DNA from: Hylemonella gracilis
GTDB lineage: Bacteria; Pseudomonadota; Gammaproteobacteria; Burkholderiales; Burkholderiaceae_C
Reading direction: 5' to 3'
Assembly (NCBI RefSeq): GCF_004328645.1
Contig: NZ_CP031395.1
Coordinates: 3,559,501 to 3,623,500 of the forward strand
DNA length: 64,000 nucleotides
Within the stretch, counting starts at the first letter, position 1. Each line of letters opens with the position of its first letter. Under the pieces are notes generated by a model. That model was not told the DNA's origin. It saw only the letters and a list, made by a program, of their open reading frames with translations, and searched no databases. The position numbers were made by a program, and so were the translations under genes. Below, piece by piece: positions 17,572-26,010 of the stretch.

Positions 17572-18411
17572 ATGCGCGATGAATACCTGCCCGACCTGCT
17601 CGACGCCGACCGGCACCAACTGGTGCGCGCCGCCACCCGCCTGCTGGGGCCCGCGGAGGCCGAGGACGCGGTGCAGGACGCCTATGTCCGCGCGCTGGAA
17701 AACCAGGAACTGGAACTCAATGCCGCCCAGGCCTGGCTGCTCACCGTGATGCGCCACATCGCCATCGACCGGCTGCGGCGACGGCAGTGGATGCAGCAAT
17801 GGCTGGCGGAATCGGCCGACGCTCCCCTGGGCCATGAGCAAGCCTCGGCCGAATCGGAAACCGCCCTGTTGCAGGAGAGCACCCGCGCCCTGCGTCTGCT
17901 CGCGGACCACCTGCCGGCCACGGACGGCGCGGTGGTCCTGCTGCACGAGGTGTTCGAGGCGGAGCATGCCGAGATCGCTCAGGCCCAGGGCAAGACGGCG
18001 GCGGGCAGCCGGCAGCAGCTGCGGCGTGCGCTGCTGCGATTGCGCGAGGCGGCCGACACGTTGGTGCACCAGCCCGGGCAGATATGGGCCTTGGAACAGG
18101 AGCAAACCGAGGCAGCAGAAAAGGAGGCCTTGTTCCAGCTCTACGCACAGTCGCTGCACCTGCGTGACCCGCGTACCTTGTGGGCCATGCTGCGCCAACC
18201 GCCTGTGAGCGCCAGCGCCCACCACCTTGCGCCGCAGGCGGCACTCGAATCGACATACACAAGCGCGCCGACGCCCCGCGCGACCGCCAGCGGTCTGGTG
18301 CAGATCGGTGGACAGTTGGGCCTGGCGCTCACGCTGGACGGCGTCACGCTGTGCGTGCTGCCCCTGGGTGCGCGGTCCGAAGAAGCGCCCTGGGCCACCA
18401 TCGCCGCGTGA
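17572..18411 (+). CDS. ECF-type RNA polymerase sigma factor
   Basis: 279 aa from the ATG at 17572. Sigma-70 region 2 is clear (residues about 15-70: ATRLLGPAEAEDAVQDAYVRALEN, then AWLLTVMRHIAIDRLRRRQW). Region 4 (about 105-160: LRLLADHLPATDGAVVLLHEVFEAEHAEIAQAQGKT) is atypical in that the helix-turn-helix is diverged. An extra C-terminal domain of about 110 residues follows, as in ECF factors regulated by fused domains instead of a separate anti-sigma factor; no anti-sigma gene is adjacent. The stop overlaps the GTG of the FMN reductase gene (GTGA), suggesting a two-gene unit. Confidence 0.85.
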   Translation: MRDEYLPDLLDADRHQLVRAATRLLGPAEAEDAVQDAYVRALENQELELNAAQAWLLTVMRHIAIDRLRRRQWMQQWLAESADAPLGHEQASAESETALLQESTRALRLLADHLPATDGAVVLLHEVFEAEHAEIAQAQGKTAAGSRQQLRRALLRLREAADTLVHQPGQIWALEQEQTEAAEKEALFQLYAQSLHLRDPRTLWAMLRQPPVSASAHHLAPQAALESTYTSAPTPRATASGLVQIGGQLGLALTLDGVTLCVLPLGARSEEAPWATIAA

Positions 18412-18962
18412 ACATCGTCGCGATCTCCGGCAGCCTGCGGGCGGCCTCCATCAACTCGGCCGTCTGCCGCCTGGCGACGCGGCTGGCACCGCCCGTCCTG
18501 CGCGTCTCGGTGTTCGAGGACCTGGAGGATCTGCCGCTCTTCAATCCCGACCTGGAAGCATCGCCCCCCGAAACGGTGCGGCGCTGGCGCGCCACGGTCG
18601 ACGCGGCCGACGCGCTGCTGATTGCCAGCCCCGAATACGCCCACGGCATCTCCGGCGTCATGAAGAACGCCCTGGACTGGCTGGTCAGCTTCGAAGGCAC
18701 CGTGGGCAAGCCGGTGGCACTGGTCAACGCCGCGCCCCGCGCGCACCACGCCGACGCGGCCCTGCGCGAGGTGCTGCGCACGATGTCGGCGGAGATCGTC
18801 GCCGACGCATCGCAGACCCTGCCCCTGGCGGGCCACTGCACCACCGAGGCCGCCATGCTGGCGCAGCCGGACGTTTGCCGTGCCCTCGAAGACCTGCTGG
18901 CCGCCCTGCTCAGGCACCTGCGGGGCGAGGGCGGTGCCGGACCAAGTTTTCCGCTCGCTTAG
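18408..18962 (+). CDS. NADPH-dependent FMN reductase
   Basis: 184 aa beginning at the GTG at 18408, coupled to the sigma-factor stop. Flavodoxin-like fold of the FMN-reductase family: phosphate-binding loop AISGSLRAASINSA at residues about 5-18 and the ASPEYAHGISGVMKNALDW motif near 75-95 that contacts the FMN ring. Reduces FMN or quinones with NAD(P)H. Co-expression with an ECF sigma factor suggests a stress role, perhaps oxidative or electrophile stress; this is inference. It converges with the elaA-like gene, overlapping by four bases. Confidence 0.9.
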   Translation: MNIVAISGSLRAASINSAVCRLATRLAPPVLRVSVFEDLEDLPLFNPDLEASPPETVRRWRATVDAADALLIASPEYAHGISGVMKNALDWLVSFEGTVGKPVALVNAAPRAHHADAALREVLRTMSAEIVADASQTLPLAGHCTTEAAMLAQPDVCRALEDLLAALLRHLRGEGGAGPSFPLA

Positions 18963-19432
18963 GCGGGCCGACGCATGGTGACGTGGGGAATGCCGTCCTC
19001 GTCGTAGACCGGTGAAGCCACGACAAAACCGTGCGCGGCATAGAACTTCGCCAGGTGCGCCTGCGCGCCCAGCTGGACCTCGCTGCCCGGCCAGCGCTGG
19101 AATACCTGATCCAAGGCCTCACGCATCAGCACATGGCCCAGGCCGGTGCCACGGTGGGTCGCGGCGATCACCACGCGCCCGATGCTCGGGCAGGGGTAGC
19201 CCAGGCCTGGCGGCAGGATGCGCACGCTGGCGGCGAGCACCTCACCGTCATAGCCGAGGAGGTGCACGGCCTGGGGATGCAGGTCTTTGCCGTCGGGGTC
19301 CAGGTAGGCGCAGTGCTGCTCGACCACGAAAATCTCGGAGCGCAGGCGCAACAAAGCGTATAGCTGGTGGACGGACAGGGCCTCGAAGCCCAGGCAGAAC
19401 CACCGCAGACCAGAAGAAACAGGTAATTGCAT
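18959..19432 (-). CDS. elaA: ElaA-type GNAT acetyltransferase
   Basis: 157 aa from the ATG at 19432 (an in-frame ATG at 19456 is possible). The N-terminus WFCLGFEALSVHQLYALLRLRSEIFVVEQ is the ElaA signature, followed by YLDPDGKDLHPQAVHLLGY. The acetyl-CoA loop is ATHRGTGLGHVLM near 100-112 (Q/RxxGxG/A-like), and the terminal strand LAKFYAAHGFVV matches GNAT motif B. ElaA proteins are uncharacterised acetyltransferases, often conserved in proteobacteria. Cytoplasmic. Confidence 0.88.
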   Translation of the reverse strand: MQLPVSSGLRWFCLGFEALSVHQLYALLRLRSEIFVVEQHCAYLDPDGKDLHPQAVHLLGYDGEVLAASVRILPPGLGYPCPSIGRVVIAATHRGTGLGHVLMREALDQVFQRWPGSEVQLGAQAHLAKFYAAHGFVVASPVYDEDGIPHVTMRRPA

Positions 19433-19509
19433 GTCCCGATGATAAGGACGCATCATGGGCCATGACCGTCACCGCGATGCGACACGAGAGCCGAGGGATC
19501 AGTCCCGGC

Positions 19510-20424
19510 TCATCCCGTCAACACCTGCGGGTGCCGGGAAAACAGTTCCGCCGCCCATTCCACGAAGGCGCGCACCTTGGCGCTGAGATGGCGGTTGGGT
19601 GGGTAGACCACATAGAGCGGGATCACGGGACAGGTCCAGTCCTCCAGCACCCGCACCAGTTGACCACTCTTCAGCAGGGGTTCCGCCGTGAAGGCCGGGA
19701 TGTGGGACACGCCCAGGCCCGCCAGCACCGCCGACGTCAGGGCATTGCCTTCGTTCACCGACAGCTTGTAGTGTCCCGCGATTTCCAGCGTCTTGCCGTC
19801 CCGGGTGTATTCATGTGCATAGGGCCGGCCGGTGCGCGCGGAGAAGAAATTCACCGTGGTGTGTTCGCGCTCCAGCTCGGACGGATGCCTGGGCATGCCG
19901 CGCGCCTGGAGGTAGGCTGGCGAGGCCACGGCCACCAGGGGCACATTGCCCAGGCGGCGCGCCACCAGGGACTGCTCCTGCAGGTCACCGCCCCGAATCA
20001 CGCAGTCCACGTTGTCGGTGATCAGGTCCACCGGTCGGTCGGTCACGCCCAGGTCCAGCTGGATGTCGGGGAAACGGGCGTAGAAATCGTGCAAGGCCGG
20101 AATGATGATCTGCTGCGCCACCGCGGTGCCCACGTCCACGCGCAGGCGCCCGCTGGGCTTGGCCTGCGCATTGGTCATGCTGGCCTCGATGTCGTCCAGG
20201 TCCTTGAGCAGGCGGGTGGTGCGCTCGTAATAGGCCGCGCCGTCCGGCGTCACGGTCACGCGCCGCGTCGTGCGGTTCAGCAGCTTGACCTTCAGGCGCG
20301 CCTCCAACTGCTGGACCAGCTTGGTCACCGTACCCTTGGGCAGGTCCAGCGATTCAGCCGCCTTGGTGAAGGTTCCGGCCTCCACCACCCGCGCGAAAAC
20401 GCGTATCGATTGAATCTGGTCCAT
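19510..20424 (-). CDS. LysR-family transcriptional regulator of the efflux locus
   Basis: 304 aa. N-terminal winged helix-turn-helix (IRVFARVVEAGTFTKAAESLDLPKGTVTKLVQQLE, residues about 7-42) followed by the effector-binding domain (SGRLRVDVGTAV onwards). Divergent from the pseudo-hydrolase and the RND operon with 114 bp between start codons. In MexT-mexEF-oprN and related loci a LysR protein controls the adjacent RND pump, so the same is likely here, but the ligand is unknown. Confidence 0.9.
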   Translation of the reverse strand: MDQIQSIRVFARVVEAGTFTKAAESLDLPKGTVTKLVQQLEARLKVKLLNRTTRRVTVTPDGAAYYERTTRLLKDLDDIEASMTNAQAKPSGRLRVDVGTAVAQQIIIPALHDFYARFPDIQLDLGVTDRPVDLITDNVDCVIRGGDLQEQSLVARRLGNVPLVAVASPAYLQARGMPRHPSELEREHTTVNFFSARTGRPYAHEYTRDGKTLEIAGHYKLSVNEGNALTSAVLAGLGVSHIPAFTAEPLLKSGQLVRVLEDWTCPVIPLYVVYPPNRHLSAKVRAFVEWAAELFSRHPQVLTG

Positions 20425-20538
20425 GCTTGGTTGTGTCCTGTTTGCGCATTGCGCAGGCGGGATTGTTCACAAACGGGAAACAGACAACTGGTCGCAGCCT
20501 GCTTTATCCCTGTGCGTCGCGTGTCTATAGTCACGTCC

Positions 20539-21375
20539 ATGGTCAGCTCAACCCCGTCCCCTTTCCTGCCCTCGCCGGCTCAAACCCTGTTCGTGCCGGG
20601 TGAATCGGCGCTGGAACTGCGCGTGCGCGGCCAGAAAGTGCGCGGCGCCGCCGTGCCGCTGGTGCTGCATTTCCATGGCGGTGCCTTTGTCTCGGGCGAT
20701 CTGGACAGCGGCGCCTGCCTGGCCGAGCTCCTGGCGGCCTCCGGCGCCGTGGTGGCGTCCCTGGCCTACCCGCTGGCACCCGCGCACAAATTTCCCGACG
20801 CGGTGGAAGCCGGTTACACGGCCATCGAATGGCTGCACAAGCAGCGCACCCGCCTGGCGGGCACCGGCGCGCCGCTCTTCGTCGCGGGCGAGGAAGCCGG
20901 CGGCAACATCGCGGCGGCGGTGGCGCTGATGGTGCGTGACCGCGCCCACCCCGTGCTGGCCGGGCAGATCCTGGTGTCGCCCATGCTCGACCCCTGCAAT
21001 GCCACGGCCTCGCTGCGTGAAACCCTGGGCAGCACCACCTGCTGCAAATGGATGGACGGCTGGCGCGAGTACCTGCGCGGTCCCATGGACGCCGAGCATC
21101 CGTATGCCGTGCCCGCGCACGCGCAACGGCTCGCGGGCCTGCCGCCCACGCTCATCCTCGCGGGTGGCGACGATCCGATGCGCGACGAAGCACTGGCTTA
21201 TGCGGACCGCCTTCACGAGGCTGGCATCCCAGTCACCCGCATCCTGCTGCCGGCCAAGACCGGCTGGCCCGACTCCCTGGCCGAACCGCTGGCCGGGGAA
21301 GTGCCGCCCTGCGCGGCCCAGGCGCGTGAGCACCTGCGCAGCTTCTTCCAGGCCGCCGCCCCACCCGCGGCCTGA
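20539..21375 (+). CDS. HSL-family alpha/beta hydrolase-fold protein lacking the catalytic Ser and His
   Basis: 278 aa from the ATG at 20539; the long open frame upstream is an artefact of composition. Hormone-sensitive-lipase family layout: oxyanion motif FHGGAF (46-50), LAYPLAPAHKFPDAVEA, and LILAGGDDPMRDEA with the acid residue. At the nucleophile elbow, where the family has GDSAGG, this protein reads GEEAGGN (residues 117-123), so position 119 is Glu instead of Ser. The segment that should hold the catalytic His (usually HGF) reads KTGWPDS. It therefore looks like a pseudo-enzyme or a hydrolase with changed chemistry. A hairpin with a T-run separates it from the RND genes downstream. Confidence 0.8.
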   Translation: MVSSTPSPFLPSPAQTLFVPGESALELRVRGQKVRGAAVPLVLHFHGGAFVSGDLDSGACLAELLAASGAVVASLAYPLAPAHKFPDAVEAGYTAIEWLHKQRTRLAGTGAPLFVAGEEAGGNIAAAVALMVRDRAHPVLAGQILVSPMLDPCNATASLRETLGSTTCCKWMDGWREYLRGPMDAEHPYAVPAHAQRLAGLPPTLILAGGDDPMRDEALAYADRLHEAGIPVTRILLPAKTGWPDSLAEPLAGEVPPCAAQAREHLRSFFQAAAPPAA

Positions 21376-21419
21376 CGGGCTCTCGCCTCTTTTCTGATCC
21401 CCCTTCCGATTGCCAACCC

Positions 21420-21457
21420 GGCCCAGCGCCGGGCTGGGCCTTGTTCGCTTTTTTTTT
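21420..21457 (+). terminator. probable intrinsic terminator between the pseudo-hydrolase and RND adaptor genes
   Basis: GGCCCAGC (21420-21427) pairs with GCTGGGCC (21433-21440) over a 5-base loop; eight bases later a run of nine T (21449-21457) follows. The gap between stem and T-run is longer than ideal, so it may attenuate rather than stop transcription into the efflux operon. Confidence 0.5.
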
Positions 21458-21499
21458 GCCCTTTCGCCTCTTTTTCTCTTGTTTTCCAAAGGAACTTCC

Positions 21500-22747
21500 A
21501 TGTCCCGTCTGTCCCTGCGCCCCCGCCGCCGCCTCTGGTGGCCCACCGCCGCTGCCCTGACTGCCGTCACCGTGGCCGTCATCGTGCTGCTGCAAAAACC
21601 CAGTACCGCCCAAGCCAGCGCCCCCAACGGTGCGCCGCCGCCCATGCCGGTCTCCGTCGCGCGGATCGCGGAAAGCGATGTGTCCGCCTGGGACGAGTTC
21701 TCGGGCCGACTCGAAGCCATCGAACGCGTGGACATCCGACCCCGCGTGGCCGGTGTGATCCAGGCCATGCATTTCCGCGAAGGCGCTCTGGTGAACAAGG
21801 GCGATCTGCTGGTCTCCATCGATCCCGCGCCCTACGAGGCCGAGGTGGCGCGCGCCGCCGCCCAGGCCGCCGCTGCGCAAGCCCGCGTGACGCATGCCAC
21901 CAGCGAGCACGCCCGCGCCCGCCTGCTCTGGGACGAACGCGCGATCGCCCAACGCGAGTACGACGACCGCCTGAACGCGCTGCGCGAGGCCGAAGCCAAC
22001 TTCAAGGCCGCCCAGGCCCAGCTGCAGGTGGCCCAGCTGAACCTGGACTACACCCAGGTGCGCGCGCCGGTGGCCGGCCGCATCGGCAAGCTGGAAGTGA
22101 CCGTGGGCAACCTGGTCGCCGCCGGCCCGGGCGCGCCCGTGCTCACCACCCTGGTCTCGGTGAACCCGATCTACGCCAGCTTCGACGCTGATGAACAGGT
22201 CGTCGCGCGCGCGCTCAAGGGCCTGAGCGGCGGTGCCGCCAACGGCGACCGTCAGGCGCTGGAGCGCATTCCCGTGCGCATGGGCACCTCGGGCAGCGGC
22301 GACACGCCCTACACCGGCCGGCTGCAGCTGATCGACAACCAGGTGAACACCAGCAGCGGCACGGTGCGCGTGCGCGCCGTCTTCGACAACAAGGATGGCC
22401 AGCTGATGCATGGCCAGTTCGCCCGCATCCACATGGGCCAGTCGCAGGCCACGCGCGCCCTGCTGGTGAGCGAACGCGCCATCGGCACCGACCAGAACAA
22501 GAAGTATGTGCTGGTCGTCGGCGAAGGCAATCGCACTGAGTACCGCGAAATCACCCTGGGCGCGTCCGTCGACGGCCTGCGCCTGGTACTCAGCGGTCTG
22601 CACTCGGGTGAGCGCGTGGTCGTCAATGGCCTGCAGCGCGTGCGCCCTGGCGACGTGGTGCAGCCGCAGGACGTGCCCATGACCGCCGCGCAACGCGGCA
22701 AGACCGGCGACGCAACCGCGCAAGCCGTGGCCTCGGCCCAGCCCTGA
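21500..22747 (+). CDS. RND efflux periplasmic adaptor subunit (MexE-like)
   Basis: 415 aa from the ATG at 21500, preceded by AAAGGA; an upstream ATG in frame (21410) would add a non-family extension. A single N-terminal hydrophobic segment (AALTAVTVAVIVLL) acts as signal anchor. Lipoyl halves flank an alpha-helical hairpin: VDIRPRVAGVIQAMHFREGALVNKGD (about 77-105), the coiled-coil region rich in Ala/Glu, and YTQVRAPVAGRIGKLEVTVGNLV. Beta-barrel and membrane-proximal domains follow (SERAIGTDQNKKYVLVV). It bridges the inner-membrane pump and the outer-membrane channel. First gene of an adaptor-pump-channel operon with 26 bp to the pump gene. Confidence 0.93.
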   Translation: MSRLSLRPRRRLWWPTAAALTAVTVAVIVLLQKPSTAQASAPNGAPPPMPVSVARIAESDVSAWDEFSGRLEAIERVDIRPRVAGVIQAMHFREGALVNKGDLLVSIDPAPYEAEVARAAAQAAAAQARVTHATSEHARARLLWDERAIAQREYDDRLNALREAEANFKAAQAQLQVAQLNLDYTQVRAPVAGRIGKLEVTVGNLVAAGPGAPVLTTLVSVNPIYASFDADEQVVARALKGLSGGAANGDRQALERIPVRMGTSGSGDTPYTGRLQLIDNQVNTSSGTVRVRAVFDNKDGQLMHGQFARIHMGQSQATRALLVSERAIGTDQNKKYVLVVGEGNRTEYREITLGASVDGLRLVLSGLHSGERVVVNGLQRVRPGDVVQPQDVPMTAAQRGKTGDATAQAVASAQP

Positions 22748-22773
22748 ACCGCGAGTACGAAACCAAGAACATC

Positions 22774-25700
22774 ATGAATCTCTCGAAATTCTTCATCGAT
22801 CGGCCGATCTTCGCGGGCGTGCTCTCGCTGCTGATGCTGATCGCCGGCCTGGTCGCCTTGCGCGGCTTGCCGATTTCCGAATACCCCGAAGTCTCGCCGC
22901 CCTCCATCGTGGTGCGCGCACAGTACCCGGGCGCCAACCCCAAGGTCATCGCCGAGACCGTGGCCACGCCGCTGGAGGAATCCATCAACGGCGTGGAAGG
23001 CATGCTCTACATGGGCAGCCAGGCCACGACCGACGGCGTGATGACGCTGACCGTGACCTTCAAGCTGGGCACCGACGTCGACAAGGCGCAGCAAATGGTG
23101 CAGAACCGCGTCTCGCAGGCCGAGCCGCGCCTGCCCGAGGAAGTGCGCCGCCTGGGTGTCACCACGGTCAAGAGCTCGCCGGACATCACGATGGTGGTGC
23201 ACCTGGTCTCGCCCAATGACCGCTACGACATCAACTACCTGCGCAACTACGCGGTGCTCAACGTCAAGGACCGGCTCGCGCGCATCGAAGGCGTGGGCCA
23301 GGTGCAGATCTTCGGCGGCGGCGACTATTCCATGCGCGTCTGGCTGGACCCGCAGAAAGTCGCCCAGCGCGGCATGTCGGCCAGCGACGTGGTGACCGCC
23401 ATCCGCGGCCAGAACGTGCAGGCCGCGGCCGGCGTGGTCGGCGCCTCGCCCGGGCTGCCGGGCGTGGACATGCAGCTGTCCATCAACGCCCAGGGTCGCT
23501 TGCAGAGTGAGGAGGAGTTCGGCGACATCATCGTCAAGACCGGCGCCAACGGCGCGGTGACCCGGTTGCGCGACATCGCCCGACTGGAGATGGGCGCGGC
23601 CGACTATTCGCTGCGTTCCCTGCTGAACAACCAGCCCGCCGTCGGCATGGGCGTGTTCCAGGCACCGGGCTCCAACGCGCTGGAGATCTCGGCCGCCGTG
23701 CGCCAGACCATGGACGATTTGCAAAAGCTCATGCCCGAGGGTGTGGAGTACCGCATCGCCTACGACCCCACGCAGTTCGTGCGCGCCTCCATCAAGTCGG
23801 TCATCCAGACCCTGCTGGAAGCCATCGCCCTGGTGGTGCTGGTGGTGATCCTGTTCCTGCAGACCTGGCGCGCCTCCATCATCCCGCTGCTGGCGGTGCC
23901 GGTGTCGGTGGTGGGCACCTTCGCCGTGCTGCACCTGCTGGGCTTCTCGATCAACGCGCTGTCGCTGTTCGGCCTCGTGCTGGCGATCGGCATCGTGGTG
24001 GACGACGCCATCGTGGTGGTGGAGAACGTGGAACGCAACATCGAGGCCGGGCTTTCGCCGCGCGAGGCCACCTACCGCGCCATGCGCGAGGTCTCCGGTC
24101 CCATCATCGCGATCGCCCTGGTGCTGGTCGCCGTGTTCGTGCCGCTGGCCTTCATCAGCGGCCTGACCGGGCAGTTCTACAAGCAGTTCGCCGTGACCAT
24201 CGCCATCTCGACGGTGATCTCGGCCATCAACTCACTCACGCTCTCGCCGGCCCTCGCGGCGTTGCTGCTCAAGGGCCACGACGCACCCAAGGACGCGCTC
24301 ACGCGCGGCATGGACCGCGTCTTCGGCCGGGCCTTCGGCGCCTTCAATCGCTTCTTCCAGCGCGGCTCCGAGGCCTACAGCGGCGGCGTGGGGCGAGTGA
24401 TCACGCGCAAGGCACGGATGATGGGTCTGTACCTCGCGCTGGTGGCCATCACCGTGCTGCTGTTCAAGGTCGTGCCCGGTGGTTTCGTGCCGGCGCAGGA
24501 CAAACAGTACCTGATCGGCTTCGCGCAGTTGCCCGATGGGGCCACGCTGGACCGCACCGAGGAAGTGATCCAGCGCATGGGTGAGATCACGCGGCAGAAC
24601 CCGAACGTCGAGGATGCCATCGCCTTCCCCGGTCTGTCGATCAACGGCTTCACCAACAGCTCCAACTCGGGCATCGTGTTCGCCACGCTCAAGCCTTTTG
24701 CGGAGCGCAAGCGCGCCGACCAGAGCGGCGGCGCTGTGGCGGGTCAGCTCAACCAGGCCTATGGCCAGATCCAGGACGCCTTCATCGTGATGTTCCCGCC
24801 TCCACCGGTGGCGGGCCTGGGCACCACGGGTGGCTTCAAGCTGCAGCTGGAAGATCGCGGCGGCGTGGGCTACGACGAGATGGACAAGGCCGTGAAAGCC
24901 TTCATGGGCAAGGCTTGGCAAACGCCCGAGCTGGCCGGCATGTTCACGAGCTGGCAGGTCAATGTGCCGCAGCTCTACGCCGACATCGACCGCACCAAGG
25001 CGCGCCAGTTGGGGGTGCCGGTGACGGACATCTTCGACACCATGCAGATCTACCTGGGCAGCCTGTACGTCAATGACTTCAACCGCTTCGGCCGCACCTA
25101 CAGTGTGCGCGCCCAGGCCGACGCGCCTTACCGCGCGCGCGCCGAGGACGTGGGCCTGCTCAAGGTGCGTTCCAGCACCGGGGAAATGGTGCCGCTGTCG
25201 GCGCTGATGAAGGTCAACTCCAGCTTCGGCCCCGATCGCGCCATGCGCTACAACGGCTACCTCTCGGCCGACATCAACGGCGGCCCGGCACCCGGCTATT
25301 CCTCGGGCCAGGCACGCGCGATCATCGAGCGCATCGCCGCCGAAACGCTGCCCAAGGGCGTCGGATTCGAATGGACCGAGCTCACCTACCAGGAGATCCT
25401 AGCCGGCAATTCGGCGTTGTGGGTCTTCCCGCTGGCCATCCTGCTGGTCTTCCTAGTGCTGGCCGCCCAGTACGAAAGCCTGGTACTGCCCCTGTCCATC
25501 ATCCTGATCGTGCCCATGGGCTTGCTCGCGGCGATGACGGGCGTGTGGCTCTCGGGCGGTGACAACAATGTGTTCACGCAGATCGGGTTGATCGTGCTCG
25601 TGGGCTTGTCGGCCAAGAACGCCATCCTGATCGTCGAGTTCGCACGGGAGCTGGAGTTCGCGGGCCATACGCCGATCCGGGCCGCCATCGAGGCCAGCCG

Positions 25701-25998
25701 CCTGCGCCTGCGTCCCATCCTGATGACCTCGCTGGCCTTCGTCATGGGCGTCCTGCCCCTGGTGCTGGCCACGGGTGCCGGCGCAGAGATGCGCTCGGCC
25801 ATGGGCGTGGCCGTGTTCGCCGGCATGATCGGCGTGACCGCCTTCGGCCTCTTCCTCACGCCCGTGTTCTACGTGCTGTTGCGTGGCCTCACGGGCAACC
25901 GCCCGCTCAAGCAGCACGGTGAGACTCCCCATTTCGAGGGCTTTGCCGCCGGTGGCCTGCCGTCCGCGGCCCTGCCCACGGTGTCGCTGCCCCGCTGA
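22774..25998 (+). CDS. RND multidrug efflux pump, inner-membrane subunit (MexF-like, HAE1 family)
   Basis: 1074 aa, the normal size. Twelve membrane helices and two large periplasmic loops are evident. The proton-relay residues are conserved: DD in [17 protein letters not shown] (helix 4, about residues 408-424) and the Lys in [12 protein letters not shown] (helix 10). The N-terminus [18 protein letters not shown] is typical of the HAE1 family and of MexF. It exports amphiphilic drugs or metabolites by proton antiport. Substrate range cannot be read from sequence; MexF relatives export chloramphenicol, quinolones and nitroaromatic antimetabolites. Confidence 0.95.
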   Translation: MNLSKFFIDRPIFAGVLSLLMLIAGLVALRGLPISEYPEVSPPSIVVRAQYPGANPKVIAETVATPLEESINGVEGMLYMGSQATTDGVMTLTVTFKLGTDVDKAQQMVQNRVSQAEPRLPEEVRRLGVTTVKSSPDITMVVHLVSPNDRYDINYLRNYAVLNVKDRLARIEGVGQVQIFGGGDYSMRVWLDPQKVAQRGMSASDVVTAIRGQNVQAAAGVVGASPGLPGVDMQLSINAQGRLQSEEEFGDIIVKTGANGAVTRLRDIARLEMGAADYSLRSLLNNQPAVGMGVFQAPGSNALEISAAVRQTMDDLQKLMPEGVEYRIAYDPTQFVRASIKSVIQTLLEAIALVVLVVILFLQTWRASIIPLLAVPVSVVGTFAVLHLLGFSINALSLFGLVLAIGIVVDDAIVVVENVERNIEAGLSPREATYRAMREVSGPIIAIALVLVAVFVPLAFISGLTGQFYKQFAVTIAISTVISAINSLTLSPALAALLLKGHDAPKDALTRGMDRVFGRAFGAFNRFFQRGSEAYSGGVGRVITRKARMMGLYLALVAITVLLFKVVPGGFVPAQDKQYLIGFAQLPDGATLDRTEEVIQRMGEITRQNPNVEDAIAFPGLSINGFTNSSNSGIVFATLKPFAERKRADQSGGAVAGQLNQAYGQIQDAFIVMFPPPPVAGLGTTGGFKLQLEDRGGVGYDEMDKAVKAFMGKAWQTPELAGMFTSWQVNVPQLYADIDRTKARQLGVPVTDIFDTMQIYLGSLYVNDFNRFGRTYSVRAQADAPYRARAEDVGLLKVRSSTGEMVPLSALMKVNSSFGPDRAMRYNGYLSADINGGPAPGYSSGQARAIIERIAAETLPKGVGFEWTELTYQEILAGNSALWVFPLAILLVFLVLAAQYESLVLPLSIILIVPMGLLAAMTGVWLSGGDNNVFTQIGLIVLVGLSAKNAILIVEFARELEFAGHTPIRAAIEASRLRLRPILMTSLAFVMGVLPLVLATGAGAEMRSAMGVAVFAGMIGVTAFGLFLTPVFYVLLRGLTGNRPLKQHGETPHFEGFAAGGLPSAALPTVSLPR

Positions 25999-26010
25999 AG
26001 GACCCCTGCC

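Noticed and set aside
19012..20538. A long plus-strand open frame reading into the pseudo-hydrolase gene.
   Set aside because: It is antisense to elaA and the LysR gene and has no protein-like signature before the ATG at 20539.
20548..23934. Several long minus-strand open frames opposite the first RND operon.
   Set aside because: Same shadow effect; the plus-strand frames encode complete, recognisable proteins.
23001..25000. Possibility that the two RND pumps are a recent duplication.
   Set aside because: Their N-termini, porter domains and lengths (1074 and 1046 aa) differ as between MexF and MexB types.
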